DNA of 11,029 bases from Jiangellaceae bacterium (lineage in GTDB: Bacteria; Actinomycetota; Actinomycetes; Jiangellales; Jiangellaceae). Numbering within the stretch: the stretch's first letter is position 1; each line of letters begins with the position of its first letter. This document shows, in pieces, positions 5,515 to 11,029 of this stretch. The stretch spans positions 1 to 11,029 of the forward strand of contig JASLBX010000119.1 of NCBI GenBank assembly GCA_030146385.1, given 5' to 3'. The translations under genes were made by a program, and so were the position numbers. The notes below the pieces were generated by a model, which was given only the letters and a program-made list of their open reading frames with translations, was not told the DNA's origin and did no database searches.

Positions 5515-5967
5515 CTAAAGCTCGGTGATTGTGCCGCCCGCCGCTGCGATCTTCTCCTTGGCCGAGGCGGAGAACGCGTGCGCGCTCACCTGGACGGCAA
5601 CCGAGATCTCGCCGGAGCCGAGCACCTTGACCGGGGAATCGGAGCGCACCGCGCCCTTGGCCACCAGGTCATCGATCGTGACCTCGCCACCCTCCGGGTA
5701 GAGGGCCGCGATCCGGTCCAGGTTGACCACCTGGTACTCGACGCGGAACGGGTTCTTGAACCCCTTGAGCTTCGGCAGGCGCATGTGCAACGGCATCTGG
5801 CCGCCCTCGAACCTGGCAGGGATCTGGTTGCGGGCCTTGCTGCCCTTGGTTCCCCGGCCGGCGGTCTTACCGCGGGTACCGGCCTCACCACGGCCGACTC
5901 GCGTCTTCGGGGTCTTCGCCCCCGGAGCCGGACGCAGGTGGTGTGGCTTGAGTGGTGCGTCACCCAT
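5515..5967 (-). CDS. rplO: 50S ribosomal protein L15
   Basis: Late-assembling 50S protein that threads a long basic N-terminal tail into 23S rRNA. The 150 residues open with MGDAPLKPHHLRPAPGAKTP, then the Gly/Arg/Lys-rich tail TRVGRGEAGTRGKTAGRGTK (22-41) and the conserved FEGGQMPLHMRLPKLKGFKN (53-72). The C-terminal globular part carries VKVLGSGEISVAVQVSAHAF and ends with AAAGGTITEL. The ATG at 5967-5965 has AGGAGG about 10 nt upstream and lies 2 nt after the rpmD stop. This is the last gene of the spc block before the 80-bp inverted repeat and the secY gap. Confidence 0.98.
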   Translation of the reverse strand: MGDAPLKPHHLRPAPGAKTPKTRVGRGEAGTRGKTAGRGTKGSKARNQIPARFEGGQMPLHMRLPKLKGFKNPFRVEYQVVNLDRIAALYPEGGEVTIDDLVAKGAVRSDSPVKVLGSGEISVAVQVSAHAFSASAKEKIAAAGGTITEL

Positions 5968-5969
5968 TG

Positions 5970-6176
5970 CTACTCGACCTCCTCGACAGCGACCAGGTGG
6001 GTCACTGCCCTGACCATGCCGCGGATCTCGGGACGGTCATCCTTGACGACTTCGTCGCCAATGCCCTTGAGGCCTAGCGACCGCAGCGTGCCGCGCTGGG
6101 CGGACGTCCCGCCGATACCGCTCTTGACCTGGCGAACCTTGATCTGGGTCGCCTTCTTCTGCTTCGCCGGGCTCAT
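5970..6176 (-). CDS. rpmD: 50S ribosomal protein L30
   Basis: Small 50S protein of the bacterial L30 (uL30) family; 68 residues. After a short basic leader (MSPAKQKKATQ), the family core is clear: IKVRQVKSGIGGTSAQRGTL (12-31), RSLGLKGIGDEVVKDDRPEI (32-51), then RGMVRAVTHLVAVEEVE. The ATG at 6176-6174 overlaps the rpsE stop as ATGA, and GGAGG lies 7 nt upstream, so translation is probably coupled to rpsE. rplO starts 2 nt downstream. Confidence 0.98.
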   Translation of the reverse strand: MSPAKQKKATQIKVRQVKSGIGGTSAQRGTLRSLGLKGIGDEVVKDDRPEIRGMVRAVTHLVAVEEVE

Positions 6177-6772
6177 GAGCCTGCCTCCACCCGGGCACGC
6201 AACAGCGCAGCCGGTGCCACGTCTTCGAGCGGCAGGCCGCGACGAGCCGCCACCTGCTCCGGACGCTCGAGGCCCTTGAGCGCCTCGACCGTCGCGTGCA
6301 CGATGTTGATCGCGTTGGACGAACCGAGCGACTTGCTCAGCACGTCATGAATGCCCGCGCACTCCAGGACGGCGCGCACCGGGCCACCGGCGATGACACC
6401 GGTACCGGGCGACGCCGGACGCAGCAACACGACGCCCGCGGCCTTCTCACCCTGAACGGGATGCGGGATCGTGCCACCGATGCGCGGAACCTTGAAGAAG
6501 TTCTTCTTGGCCTCCTCGACGCCCTTGGCGATTGCCGCGGGCACCTCCTTGGCCTTGCCGTAGCCCACACCGACCGTGCCGTCGCCGTCGCCGACGACGA
6601 CCAGGGCGGTGAAGCTGAAGCGACGTCCACCTTGGACGACCTTGGCGACCCGGTTGATGGCAACGACGCGCTCGATGTACGCGGTCTTCTCCGCGCTGTC
6701 GCCACGACGGCTGTCGCGGCGGTCGCGGCGCTCGCCACCGGCACCGCCGCCGCGGCGCTGTGGTCCAGCCAT
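6173..6772 (-). CDS. rpsE: 30S ribosomal protein S5
   Basis: 30S protein at the mRNA entry channel that contributes to decoding fidelity and helicase activity. The 199 residues carry an N-terminal Gly/Arg-rich tail (5-24) longer than in enterobacterial S5 (about 167 residues). The S5 double-stranded-RNA-binding domain follows (about 29-95), with VVAINRVAKVVQGGRRFSFT and VVVGDGDGTVGVGYGKAKEV. The C-terminal domain contains RPASPGTGVIAGGPVRAVLE and SLGSSNAINIVHATVEAL. The ATG at 6772-6770 has GAGAGG a few nt upstream. It lies 29 nt after rplR and overlaps rpmD by 4 nt. Confidence 0.98.
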   Translation of the reverse strand: MAGPQRRGGGAGGERRDRRDSRRGDSAEKTAYIERVVAINRVAKVVQGGRRFSFTALVVVGDGDGTVGVGYGKAKEVPAAIAKGVEEAKKNFFKVPRIGGTIPHPVQGEKAAGVVLLRPASPGTGVIAGGPVRAVLECAGIHDVLSKSLGSSNAINIVHATVEALKGLERPEQVAARRGLPLEDVAPAALLRARVEAGS

Positions 6773-6801
6773 GCTTACCTCTCTCTCGCGTACTCGTTAC
6801 G

Positions 6802-7185
6802 TCAGACCGTCAGGCCGCCCTCACGGGCACCCTCGGCTACCGCGGCCACCCGGCCGTGGTAACGGTTGCCCGAGCGGTCGAACAAGACGCTCTCGATGCC
6901 CTCGGCCTTGGCCCGCTCGGCGATCAGCTCGCCGACCTTGCGCGCCTTGGCCGTCTTGTCTCCCTCGGCGCTGCGCAGCCCCGCCTCCATGCTGGAGGCC
7001 GAAACCAGCGTGCGGCCGGTGGTGTCGTCCACCACCTGAGCCACCATGTGGCGCAGCGACCGGGTGACCACCAGGCGCGGCCGCTCGGCCGTGCCGGAGA
7101 TCTTCTTGCGGACCCGCAGGTGCCGGCGACTACGGGCGCCGGCCTTGCTGCCGTGCCGCCGCCGGACGTTGATAGCGATGCCCAT
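6802..7185 (-). CDS. rplR: 50S ribosomal protein L18
   Basis: Binds 5S rRNA and, with L5, anchors it to the central protuberance of the 50S subunit. The 127 residues start MGIAINVRRRHGSKAGARSR, a basic rRNA-binding tail. The conserved core follows, including ISGTAERPRLVVTRSLRHMV, AQVVDDTTGRTLVSASS and, near the C-terminus, FDRSGNRYHGRVAAVAEGAR EGGL. The ATG at 7185-7183 comes 3 nt after the rplF stop. Its Shine-Dalgarno match is poor, so ribosomes finishing rplF may re-initiate here. rpsE follows after 29 nt. Confidence 0.98.
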   Translation of the reverse strand: MGIAINVRRRHGSKAGARSRRHLRVRKKISGTAERPRLVVTRSLRHMVAQVVDDTTGRTLVSASSMEAGLRSAEGDKTAKARKVGELIAERAKAEGIESVLFDRSGNRYHGRVAAVAEGAREGGLTV

Positions 7186-7188
7186 GTC

Positions 7189-7728
7189 TTACTTACCAGC
7201 CTTTCCGACCTTGCGCCGGATCTGCTCGCCCGCGTAGCGTATGCCCTTGCCCTTGTATGGCTCAGGCCTGCGCAGCTTCCGGATGTTCGCCGCTACCTCG
7301 CCGACCTTCTGCTTGTCGATGCCGGCCACCGCGAACTTCGTCGGTGACTCGACCGCAAAGCTGATGCCGTCCGGCGGCTCGATGACCACTGGGTGGCTGA
7401 AGCCGAGCGCGAACTCCAGGTTCGAGCCCTTCGCCTGAACCCGGTAACCAACACCGACGATCTCGAGCTTCTTCTCGAAGCCCTGGGTGACACCCGTCAC
7501 CATGTTGGCCACAAGCGTGCGCGACAGCCCGTGCAGCGCCCTGCTCTCACGCTCGTCGTCAGGGCGACTGACCCGGAGCGAACCGTCGTCGGTGCGCTCG
7601 AGGCCGATCGTCTCCGGCAGCGTGTGAACGAGCTCGCCCTTGGGCCCCTTGACGGTGACCCTCGGGCCGTCGATGTTGACCTCGACACCGCTGGGGACGG
7701 GGATCGGGAGCTTGCCGATGCGCGACAT
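7189..7728 (-). CDS. rplF: 50S ribosomal protein L6
   Basis: 50S protein near the factor-binding site and L7/L12 stalk base. The 179 residues form the two-repeat L6 fold. The start MSRIGKLPIPVPSGVEVNID and the segment GPRVTVKGPKGELVHTLPE are typical, and the L6 signature RRPEPYKGKGIRYAGE lies at 153-168, followed by a basic tail. A full AAGGAGG sits 8 nt upstream of the ATG at 7728-7726, the best Shine-Dalgarno match in the window. It lies 18 nt after rpsH and 3 nt before rplR. Confidence 0.98.
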   Translation of the reverse strand: MSRIGKLPIPVPSGVEVNIDGPRVTVKGPKGELVHTLPETIGLERTDDGSLRVSRPDDERESRALHGLSRTLVANMVTGVTQGFEKKLEIVGVGYRVQAKGSNLEFALGFSHPVVIEPPDGISFAVESPTKFAVAGIDKQKVGEVAANIRKLRRPEPYKGKGIRYAGEQIRRKVGKAGK

Positions 7729-7746
7729 TACCTCGTCCTCCTTCCG

Positions 7747-8151
7747 TCACCAGACGTAGGCGAGGACTTCCCCGCCTACACCCTGCTTGGTCGCCGCCTT
7801 GTCCGTCAGCAGGCCGTGCGACGTTGAGATGATCGCGACGCCTAGCCCGCCGAGCACCTTCGGCATGTTGTTGGCCTTCGCATAGACCCGCAGACCGGGC
7901 TTACTCACCCGGCGGACGCCGGCGATCGAGCGCTCACGGCTCGGGCCGTACTTCAGCGTCAGCACCAGGGACTTGCCCACGATCTCCTCGGCGTCCTGCA
8001 CGGTCCAGTCCGCGATGAAGCCCTCCTGCTTGAGGATCTCCGCAATGTGCGACTTGATTTTGCTGTGCGGCATCACCACGGTGTCGTGGTACGCCGAGTT
8101 AGCGTTACGCAGACGCGTAAGCATGTCTGCGATCGGGTCGGTCATGGTCAT
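7747..8151 (-). CDS. rpsH: 30S ribosomal protein S8
   Basis: Primary 16S rRNA-binding protein of the 30S platform; in E. coli it is also the translational repressor of the spc operon. The 134 residues start MTMTDPIADMLTRLRNANSA and contain VRRVSKPGLRVYAKANNMP (79-97) and the S8 signature GLGVAIISTSHGLLTDKAA (102-120). The start at 8151 matches actinobacterial homologues (MTMTDPIAD); a second in-frame ATG at 8145 is possible. Neither has a clear Shine-Dalgarno sequence at a normal distance. The gene is preceded by an unusually long 129-nt structured gap after rpsN, where most spc genes are almost contiguous. Confidence 0.98.
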   Translation of the reverse strand: MTMTDPIADMLTRLRNANSAYHDTVVMPHSKIKSHIAEILKQEGFIADWTVQDAEEIVGKSLVLTLKYGPSRERSIAGVRRVSKPGLRVYAKANNMPKVLGGLGVAIISTSHGLLTDKAATKQGVGGEVLAYVW

Positions 8152-8220
8152 TGTCTGTTAGCCGCTTTCCCGCCGCGGTTTCCGGGTTGTCGTCCCAGAC
8201 CTTCGGCGATCTCGGTTTGT

Positions 8221-8246
8221 GGGTCTGCGAGCTGAGCCACAGACCC
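8221..8246 (-). other. Hairpin in the rpsN-rpsH gap
   Basis: GGGTCTG (8221-8227) pairs perfectly with CAGACCC (8240-8246) around a 12-nt loop, next to the G-rich repeat copy at 8246-8272. Together they occupy the rpsN-proximal half of the 129-nt gap (8152-8280). The remaining half (8152-8220) shows no clear feature. Confidence 0.5.
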
Positions 8247-8272
8247 GGGGGTGTGCGGGGGCGGAGCCCCGC
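8246..8272 (-). repeat. G-rich stem-loop repeat, copy 2 (rpsN-rpsH gap)
   Basis: The same 14-nt core GGGGGCGGAGCCCC as at 1370-1383, here at 8257-8270, with 22 of 25 positions conserved from 8246. GCGGGG (8255-8260) pairs with CCCCGC (8267-8272), or GGGGC with GCCCC around GGA. It begins 8 nt past the rpsN stop on the transcribed strand. In both places the repeat sits shortly downstream of a ribosomal or translation-factor gene, which suggests a shared 3'-end or intercistronic role. Confidence 0.8.
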
Positions 8273-8280
8273 AGGTGTGG

Positions 8281-8466
8281 TTACCAGCTGGATTTGGTCA
8301 CGCCGGGCAGCTCGCCGCGGTGTGCCATCTCCCGCAGGCAGATCCGGCACAGGCCGAACTTGCGGTACACCGAGTGCGGACGCCCGCACCGCTGGCAGCG
8401 GGTGTAGGCGCGAACCGCGAACTTCGGCTTCTGCTTCGACTTGTGGATCAGAGCCTTCTTCGCCAC
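8281..8466 (-). CDS. rpsN: 30S ribosomal protein S14, zinc-binding type Z
   Basis: 30S head protein that binds the 3' domain of 16S rRNA. The 61-residue short form reads MAKKALIHKSKQKPKFAVRA then YTRCQRCGRPHSVYRKFGLC. It carries the two CxxC knuckles Cys24/Cys27 and Cys40/Cys43, so it is the zinc-dependent (C+) paralogue. Actinobacteria often keep a longer cysteine-free S14 elsewhere under Zur control. Translation starts at GTG 8466-8464, 1 nt after the rplE stop, implying coupling. Its position between rplE and rpsH is standard. The 129-nt gap that follows is not. Confidence 0.97.
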   Translation of the reverse strand: MAKKALIHKSKQKPKFAVRAYTRCQRCGRPHSVYRKFGLCRICLREMAHRGELPGVTKSSW

Positions 8467-8467
8467 G

Positions 8468-9037
8468 TCAGTTCTCCTTGAACGGGAAGCCCAGGTGCCC
8501 CAGCAGCGCCCGGCCCTCGTCGTCGTTGCTGGCCGTCGTCACGACCGTGATGTCCATACCGCGGACGCGGTCGATCCTGTCCTGGTCGATCTCATGGAAC
8601 ATCGACTGCTCGTTGAGGCCGAACGTGTAATTGCCCTTGCCGTCGAACTGCTTCGGCGACAGGCCGCGGAAGTCGCGGATCCGGGGCAGCGCGATGGTCG
8701 TCAACCGGTCGAGGAACTCCCACATCCGGTCACCGCGGAGCGTCACGTGCGCCCCGATCGGCATGCCCTCACGCAGCTTGAACTGGGCGATGGACTTGCG
8801 CGCCTTGGTGACGGCCGGCTTCTGCCCGGTGATCACCGACAGGTCGCGGACCGCGCCCTCGATCAGCTTCGCGTCGCGAGCCGCATCGCCAACACCCATG
8901 TTGACCACCACCTTCGTGATCGTGGGCACCTGCATGACGTTGGCGAACTCGAACTCATTGCGCAGCGCAGGGACGATCTCGTCGCGGTAGCGGTGCTTGA
9001 GCCGCGGCATCGTCGTGGTGTCAGTTGCTGTGGTCAT
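8468..9037 (-). CDS. rplE: 50S ribosomal protein L5
   Basis: Binds 5S rRNA in the central protuberance and contacts S13 and the P-site tRNA. The 189 residues include VPTITKVVVNMGVGDAARDA, TGQKPAVTKARKSIAQFKLR, EGMPIGAHVTLRGDRMWEFL and DITVVTTASNDDEGRALLG, all typical of L5. Two adjacent start codons, GTG (9040-9038) and ATG (9037-9035), overlap the rplX stop. I choose the ATG because AAGGA is then 6 nt upstream rather than 3. The overlap is TGATG. rpsN follows after 1 nt. Confidence 0.97.
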   Translation of the reverse strand: MTTATDTTTMPRLKHRYRDEIVPALRNEFEFANVMQVPTITKVVVNMGVGDAARDAKLIEGAVRDLSVITGQKPAVTKARKSIAQFKLREGMPIGAHVTLRGDRMWEFLDRLTTIALPRIRDFRGLSPKQFDGKGNYTFGLNEQSMFHEIDQDRIDRVRGMDITVVTTASNDDEGRALLGHLGFPFKEN

Positions 9038-9360
9038 CACATGTCCTTACCGGTGCGCTTGGCGAACCGGACCTTGTTGCCGTCGTCGTCGATGCGGTAG
9101 CCGACCCGGGTGCCGACGGTCTTGCCGTCGACCTCGACCGCGAGCATCACGTTGCTGACGTGGATCGGCGCCTCCTGGTGCACGATCCCGCCGGACTGCG
9201 AGCCGCGGGCGGTCTGAACCGGCTTGGTGTGCTTGGTGATCCGGTTGACGCCCTCGACCAGGACCTTCTCCTGCCGGGGGTATGCGGCGATCACCTTGCC
9301 GGTCACGCCCTTGTCCTTGCCCGCGACGACCACGACGGTGTCGCCCTTCTTGATACGCAT
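9037..9360 (-). CDS. rplX: 50S ribosomal protein L24
   Basis: Assembly-initiator protein of the 50S subunit that binds the 5' domain of 23S rRNA near the exit tunnel. The 107 residues begin with a KOW motif (about 3-30: KKGDTVVVVAGKDKGVTGKV). The conserved VLVEGVNRITKHTKP (33-47) and GGIVHQEAPIHVSNVML (57-73) follow. The ATG at 9360-9358 has GGAGGT about 10 nt upstream, inside the end of rplN. It starts 3 nt after the rplN stop and shares a TGATG junction with rplE. Confidence 0.98.
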   Translation of the reverse strand: MRIKKGDTVVVVAGKDKGVTGKVIAAYPRQEKVLVEGVNRITKHTKPVQTARGSQSGGIVHQEAPIHVSNVMLAVEVDGKTVGTRVGYRIDDDGNKVRFAKRTGKDM

Positions 9361-9363
9361 GGC

Positions 9364-9732
9364 TTACAGCACCTCCGGAGCAAGCGAGATGATGCGCATG
9401 AACCTCTTGTCGCGCAGCTCGCGGCCGACCGGGCCGAAGATACGGGTCCCACGCGGGTCGCCGTCGTCCTTGAGCAACACGGCGGCGTTCTCGTCGAACC
9501 GGATGTAGGAGCCGTCCGGACGGCGCCGCTCCTTGGCGGTCCGCACGATGACGGCCTTGACGACCTCGCCCTTCTTGGCGCTGCCACCGGGGATGGCGTC
9601 CTTGACGGTCGCCACGATGACGTCGCCGATGCCGGCGTACCGTCGGCCCGAGCCACCGAGCACACGGATGCACAACAGTTCCTTGGCACCCGTGTTGTCG
9701 GCGACTCGAAGTCGCGACTCCTGCTGGATCAT
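9364..9732 (-). CDS. rplN: 50S ribosomal protein L14
   Basis: 50S protein at the subunit interface that forms bridges with 16S rRNA and is the docking site of the silencing factor RsfS. The 122 residues are exactly family length: MIQQESRLRVADNTGAKELL, then GDVIVATVKDAIPGGSAKKG and the L14 signature VIVRTAKERRRPDGSYIRFD (61-80). The ATG at 9732-9730 has AGGAG 8 nt upstream. By E. coli convention this is the first gene of the spc operon. The 95-nt gap before it (9733-9827) is the only sizeable break after rpsQ and could hold a promoter, though I see no clear one. Confidence 0.98.
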   Translation of the reverse strand: MIQQESRLRVADNTGAKELLCIRVLGGSGRRYAGIGDVIVATVKDAIPGGSAKKGEVVKAVIVRTAKERRRPDGSYIRFDENAAVLLKDDGDPRGTRIFGPVGRELRDKRFMRIISLAPEVL

Positions 9733-9766
9733 TTCACTGGCTCCTGGTTGTCTCGCTGGTTCTCAC

Positions 9767-9781
9767 GCTCGCCGCGCGAGC
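9767..9781 (-). other. Small hairpin in the rpsQ-rplN gap
   Basis: GCTCGC (9767-9772), loop CGC, GCGAGC (9776-9781) is a perfect 6-bp stem 35-50 nt upstream of the rplN ATG, in the break between the S10 and spc blocks. There is no U-tract. It may be an intercistronic stabiliser, or chance in GC-rich DNA. Confidence 0.35.
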
Positions 9782-9827
9782 CTGGCGGAACGGTCATTGG
9801 GTTACGCGAACGAATCGCGGGGTTGCG

Positions 9828-10094
9828 TCACTGGGCTTTCTCCAGGATCTCTACGACGCGCCACCGCTTGGTTGCGGACAGCGGCCGGGTCTCCATCAGC
9901 CGTACGCGGTCACCGACCCCGGCGGCGTTGTCGCCGTCGTGAGCCTTGAGCTTGCTCGTCCGCCGCACGACCTTGCCGTACAGCGGATGCTTGAACCGGT
10001 CCTCGACGGCCACGACGATGGTCTTCTCCATCTTGTCGCTGACCACGTAGCCCTCGCGGACCTTCCGGAAGCCCCGGTCGGCTTTGGCACTCAT
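9828..10094 (-). CDS. rpsQ: 30S ribosomal protein S17
   Basis: Primary 16S rRNA-binding protein of the 30S body with an OB fold. The 88 residues include KVREGYVVSDKMEKTIVVAV (11-30), DRFKHPLYGKVVRRTSKLKA (32-51) and the S17 signature GDRVRLMETRPLSATKRW (61-78). The ATG at 10094-10092 overlaps the rpmC stop as ATGA and has AAGGAG 5 nt upstream. It is the last gene of the S10 block and is followed by a 95-nt gap before rplN. Confidence 0.98.
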   Translation of the reverse strand: MSAKADRGFRKVREGYVVSDKMEKTIVVAVEDRFKHPLYGKVVRRTSKLKAHDGDNAAGVGDRVRLMETRPLSATKRWRVVEILEKAQ

Positions 10095-10339
10095 GCCGAC
10101 TCCTTCTCTTCAGTCACCACTGGGGTGATGCCCAGCTCGCGTTCGCGCATGGTCGTGTAGATCCGGGCGATGTCGCGGCGGACGGCCTTGAGCCGGCCGT
10201 GGCTCTCCAGCTGCCCGGTCGCCGCCTGGAAGCGCAGGTTGAACAGCGTCTCCTTGGCGTCGCGCAGCTCTTGGACCAGATCCTCGTCGGACTTGTCGCG
10301 AAGATCCTCGGCGCCCAGTCCCTTCGAACCGATTGCCAT
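10091..10339 (-). CDS. rpmC: 50S ribosomal protein L29
   Basis: Small two-helix 50S protein beside the polypeptide exit tunnel, part of the docking site for trigger factor and SRP. The 82 residues include the family core DLVQELRDAKETLFNLRFQA (20-39) and ATGQLESHGRLKAVRRDIAR (40-59), with a short acidic C-terminal extension (TEEKESA). As at rplE, a GTG (10342-10340) and an ATG (10339-10337) are adjacent and overlap the previous stop. The ATG is preferred because AGGTG lies 7 nt upstream. It shares TGATG with rplP and ATGA with rpsQ. Confidence 0.97.
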   Translation of the reverse strand: MAIGSKGLGAEDLRDKSDEDLVQELRDAKETLFNLRFQAATGQLESHGRLKAVRRDIARIYTTMRERELGITPVVTEEKESA

Positions 10340-10758
10340 CACATTTCACCTGCCTCGCGCGTGACGATGCGGGCCTTCATCGGGAGCTTATGGATCGCGC
10401 GCGTCAGTGCCTCGCGAGCCACCTTCTCGTTCGGGTAAGACAGCTCGAACATCACTCGTCCGGGCTTGACGTTGGCGACCCACCACTCCGGCGAACCCTT
10501 GCCGGAACCCATCCGAGTCTCGGCCGGCTTCTTTGTGAGCGGCACGTCGGGGAAGATGTTGATCCACACCTTGCCGCCACGCCGGATGTGCCGGGTGATG
10601 GCGATACGGGCAGCCTCGATCTGGCGGTTCGTCACGTAGTGACCCTCCACCGCCTGGATGCCGTACTCACCGAAGGCGAGCGTCGTGCCGCCCTTGGCCA
10701 TGCCCCGGCGCTTGGGGTGATGCTGCTTGCGGTGCTTGACCCGCTTGGGCATCAGCAT
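10339..10758 (-). CDS. rplP: 50S ribosomal protein L16
   Basis: 50S protein near the peptidyl-transferase centre and the A-site tRNA elbow. The 139 residues match family length: MLMPKRVKHRKQHHPKRRGM, then AITRHIRRGGKVWINIFPD (53-71), RMGSGKGSPEWWVANVKPGR (82-101) and LPMKARIVTRE. The ATG at 10758-10756 has AGGAGG about 10 nt upstream, within the last codons of rpsC, which ends 5 nt before. The order rpsC-rplP-rpmC-rpsQ is the usual S10 operon order. Confidence 0.98.
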   Translation of the reverse strand: MLMPKRVKHRKQHHPKRRGMAKGGTTLAFGEYGIQAVEGHYVTNRQIEAARIAITRHIRRGGKVWINIFPDVPLTKKPAETRMGSGKGSPEWWVANVKPGRVMFELSYPNEKVAREALTRAIHKLPMKARIVTREAGEM

Positions 10759-10763
10759 GGTCG

Positions 10764-11029
10764 TCAGCCCTCCTGCTCCGTGCTGGTCGCCGCAGCGTCC
10801 GTGGTCTCGGCGGCCACCTCGGTGGTCGCCGGCGCCTCAGCAGCCTGCTCGGCACGGCGCTCACCCCGAGCGGGGCGGCGGCGCTCCGGCCGGCGGCGCT
10901 GCTGCTGGACGCGGGCCTGTGCGGCCGCGGCCTCGCGCTCGGCGCGCGAACCCGAGACCTCACCCTTGTAGATCCAGACCTTCACGCCGATCCGGCCGAA
11001 GGTCGTGCGGGCCTCGTAGAACCCGTAGT
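10764..11029 (-). CDS. rpsC: 30S ribosomal protein S3, C-terminal part (cut by window edge)
   Basis: S3 lines the mRNA entry tunnel with S4 and S5. Only the last 87 residues are visible. They begin with the conserved end of the C-terminal domain, YGFYEARTTFGRIGVKVWIY KGEV. A 63-residue extension of low complexity follows: Ala/Arg/Gln-rich and strongly basic (QQQRRRPERRRPARGERR), then Ala/Thr-rich and acidic (ending STEQEG). Such extensions are found in actinobacterial S3 proteins, whereas E. coli S3 ends soon after the conserved domain. The stop lies 5 nt before the rplP start. Confidence 0.97.
   Translation of the reverse strand, partial: YGFYEARTTFGRIGVKVWIYKGEVSGSRAEREAAAAQARVQQQRRRPERRRPARGERRAEQAAEAPATTEVAAETTDAAATSTEQEG

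Noticed and set aside
9025..9942. 305-codon open frame on the plus strand across rplX, rplN and part of rpsQ
   Set aside because: It covers several certain minus-strand genes. The Leu/Asp/Val-rich product has no family resemblance and is a typical GC-rich antisense shadow.

Overview
This high-GC window is the core of an actinobacterial ribosomal-protein supercluster (the S10/spc/alpha operon region). Every recognised gene is on the minus strand, so transcription runs from high to low coordinates. The gene order, the zinc-binding S14 between L5 and S8, the cysteine-free S4 N-terminus, the zinc-less short adenylate kinase and the DUF1707 protein all fit Actinomycetes. Micromonosporales is my guess from the protein sequences and is not proven.

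In order of transcription: the end of the S10 block (rpsC C-terminus, rplP, rpmC, rpsQ); the spc block (rplN, rplX, rplE, rpsN, rpsH, rplF, rplR, rpsE, rpmD, rplO); after a 245-nt gap, secY-adk-map, translationally linked by 1- and 4-nt overlaps; a 270-nt repeat-bearing gap; a small DUF1707 membrane protein; a 247-nt gap; infA and rpmJ; then the alpha block rpsM, rpsK and the start of rpsD, cut by the window edge. The products are ribosomal proteins, the translocon pore (SecY), nucleotide balance (Adk), N-terminal Met removal (Map) and initiation factor IF-1. Together they form the growth-rate-controlled core of translation and protein export.

The genes are ordinary. The unexplained structure lies in the intergenic DNA: (1) an 80-bp element with perfect 17-bp inverted arms directly after rplO; (2) an array of a 14-bp GATC-cored repeat between map and the DUF1707 gene, each main copy paired with an inverted half, with one copy running into the map stop codon; (3) a 25-bp G-rich stem-loop repeat in two separate gaps (infA-rpmJ and rpsN-rpsH); (4) hairpins in the possible leaders of secY, infA and rpsM. 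I see no mobile-element gene, tRNA, rRNA or CRISPR. No new multi-gene system is evident.
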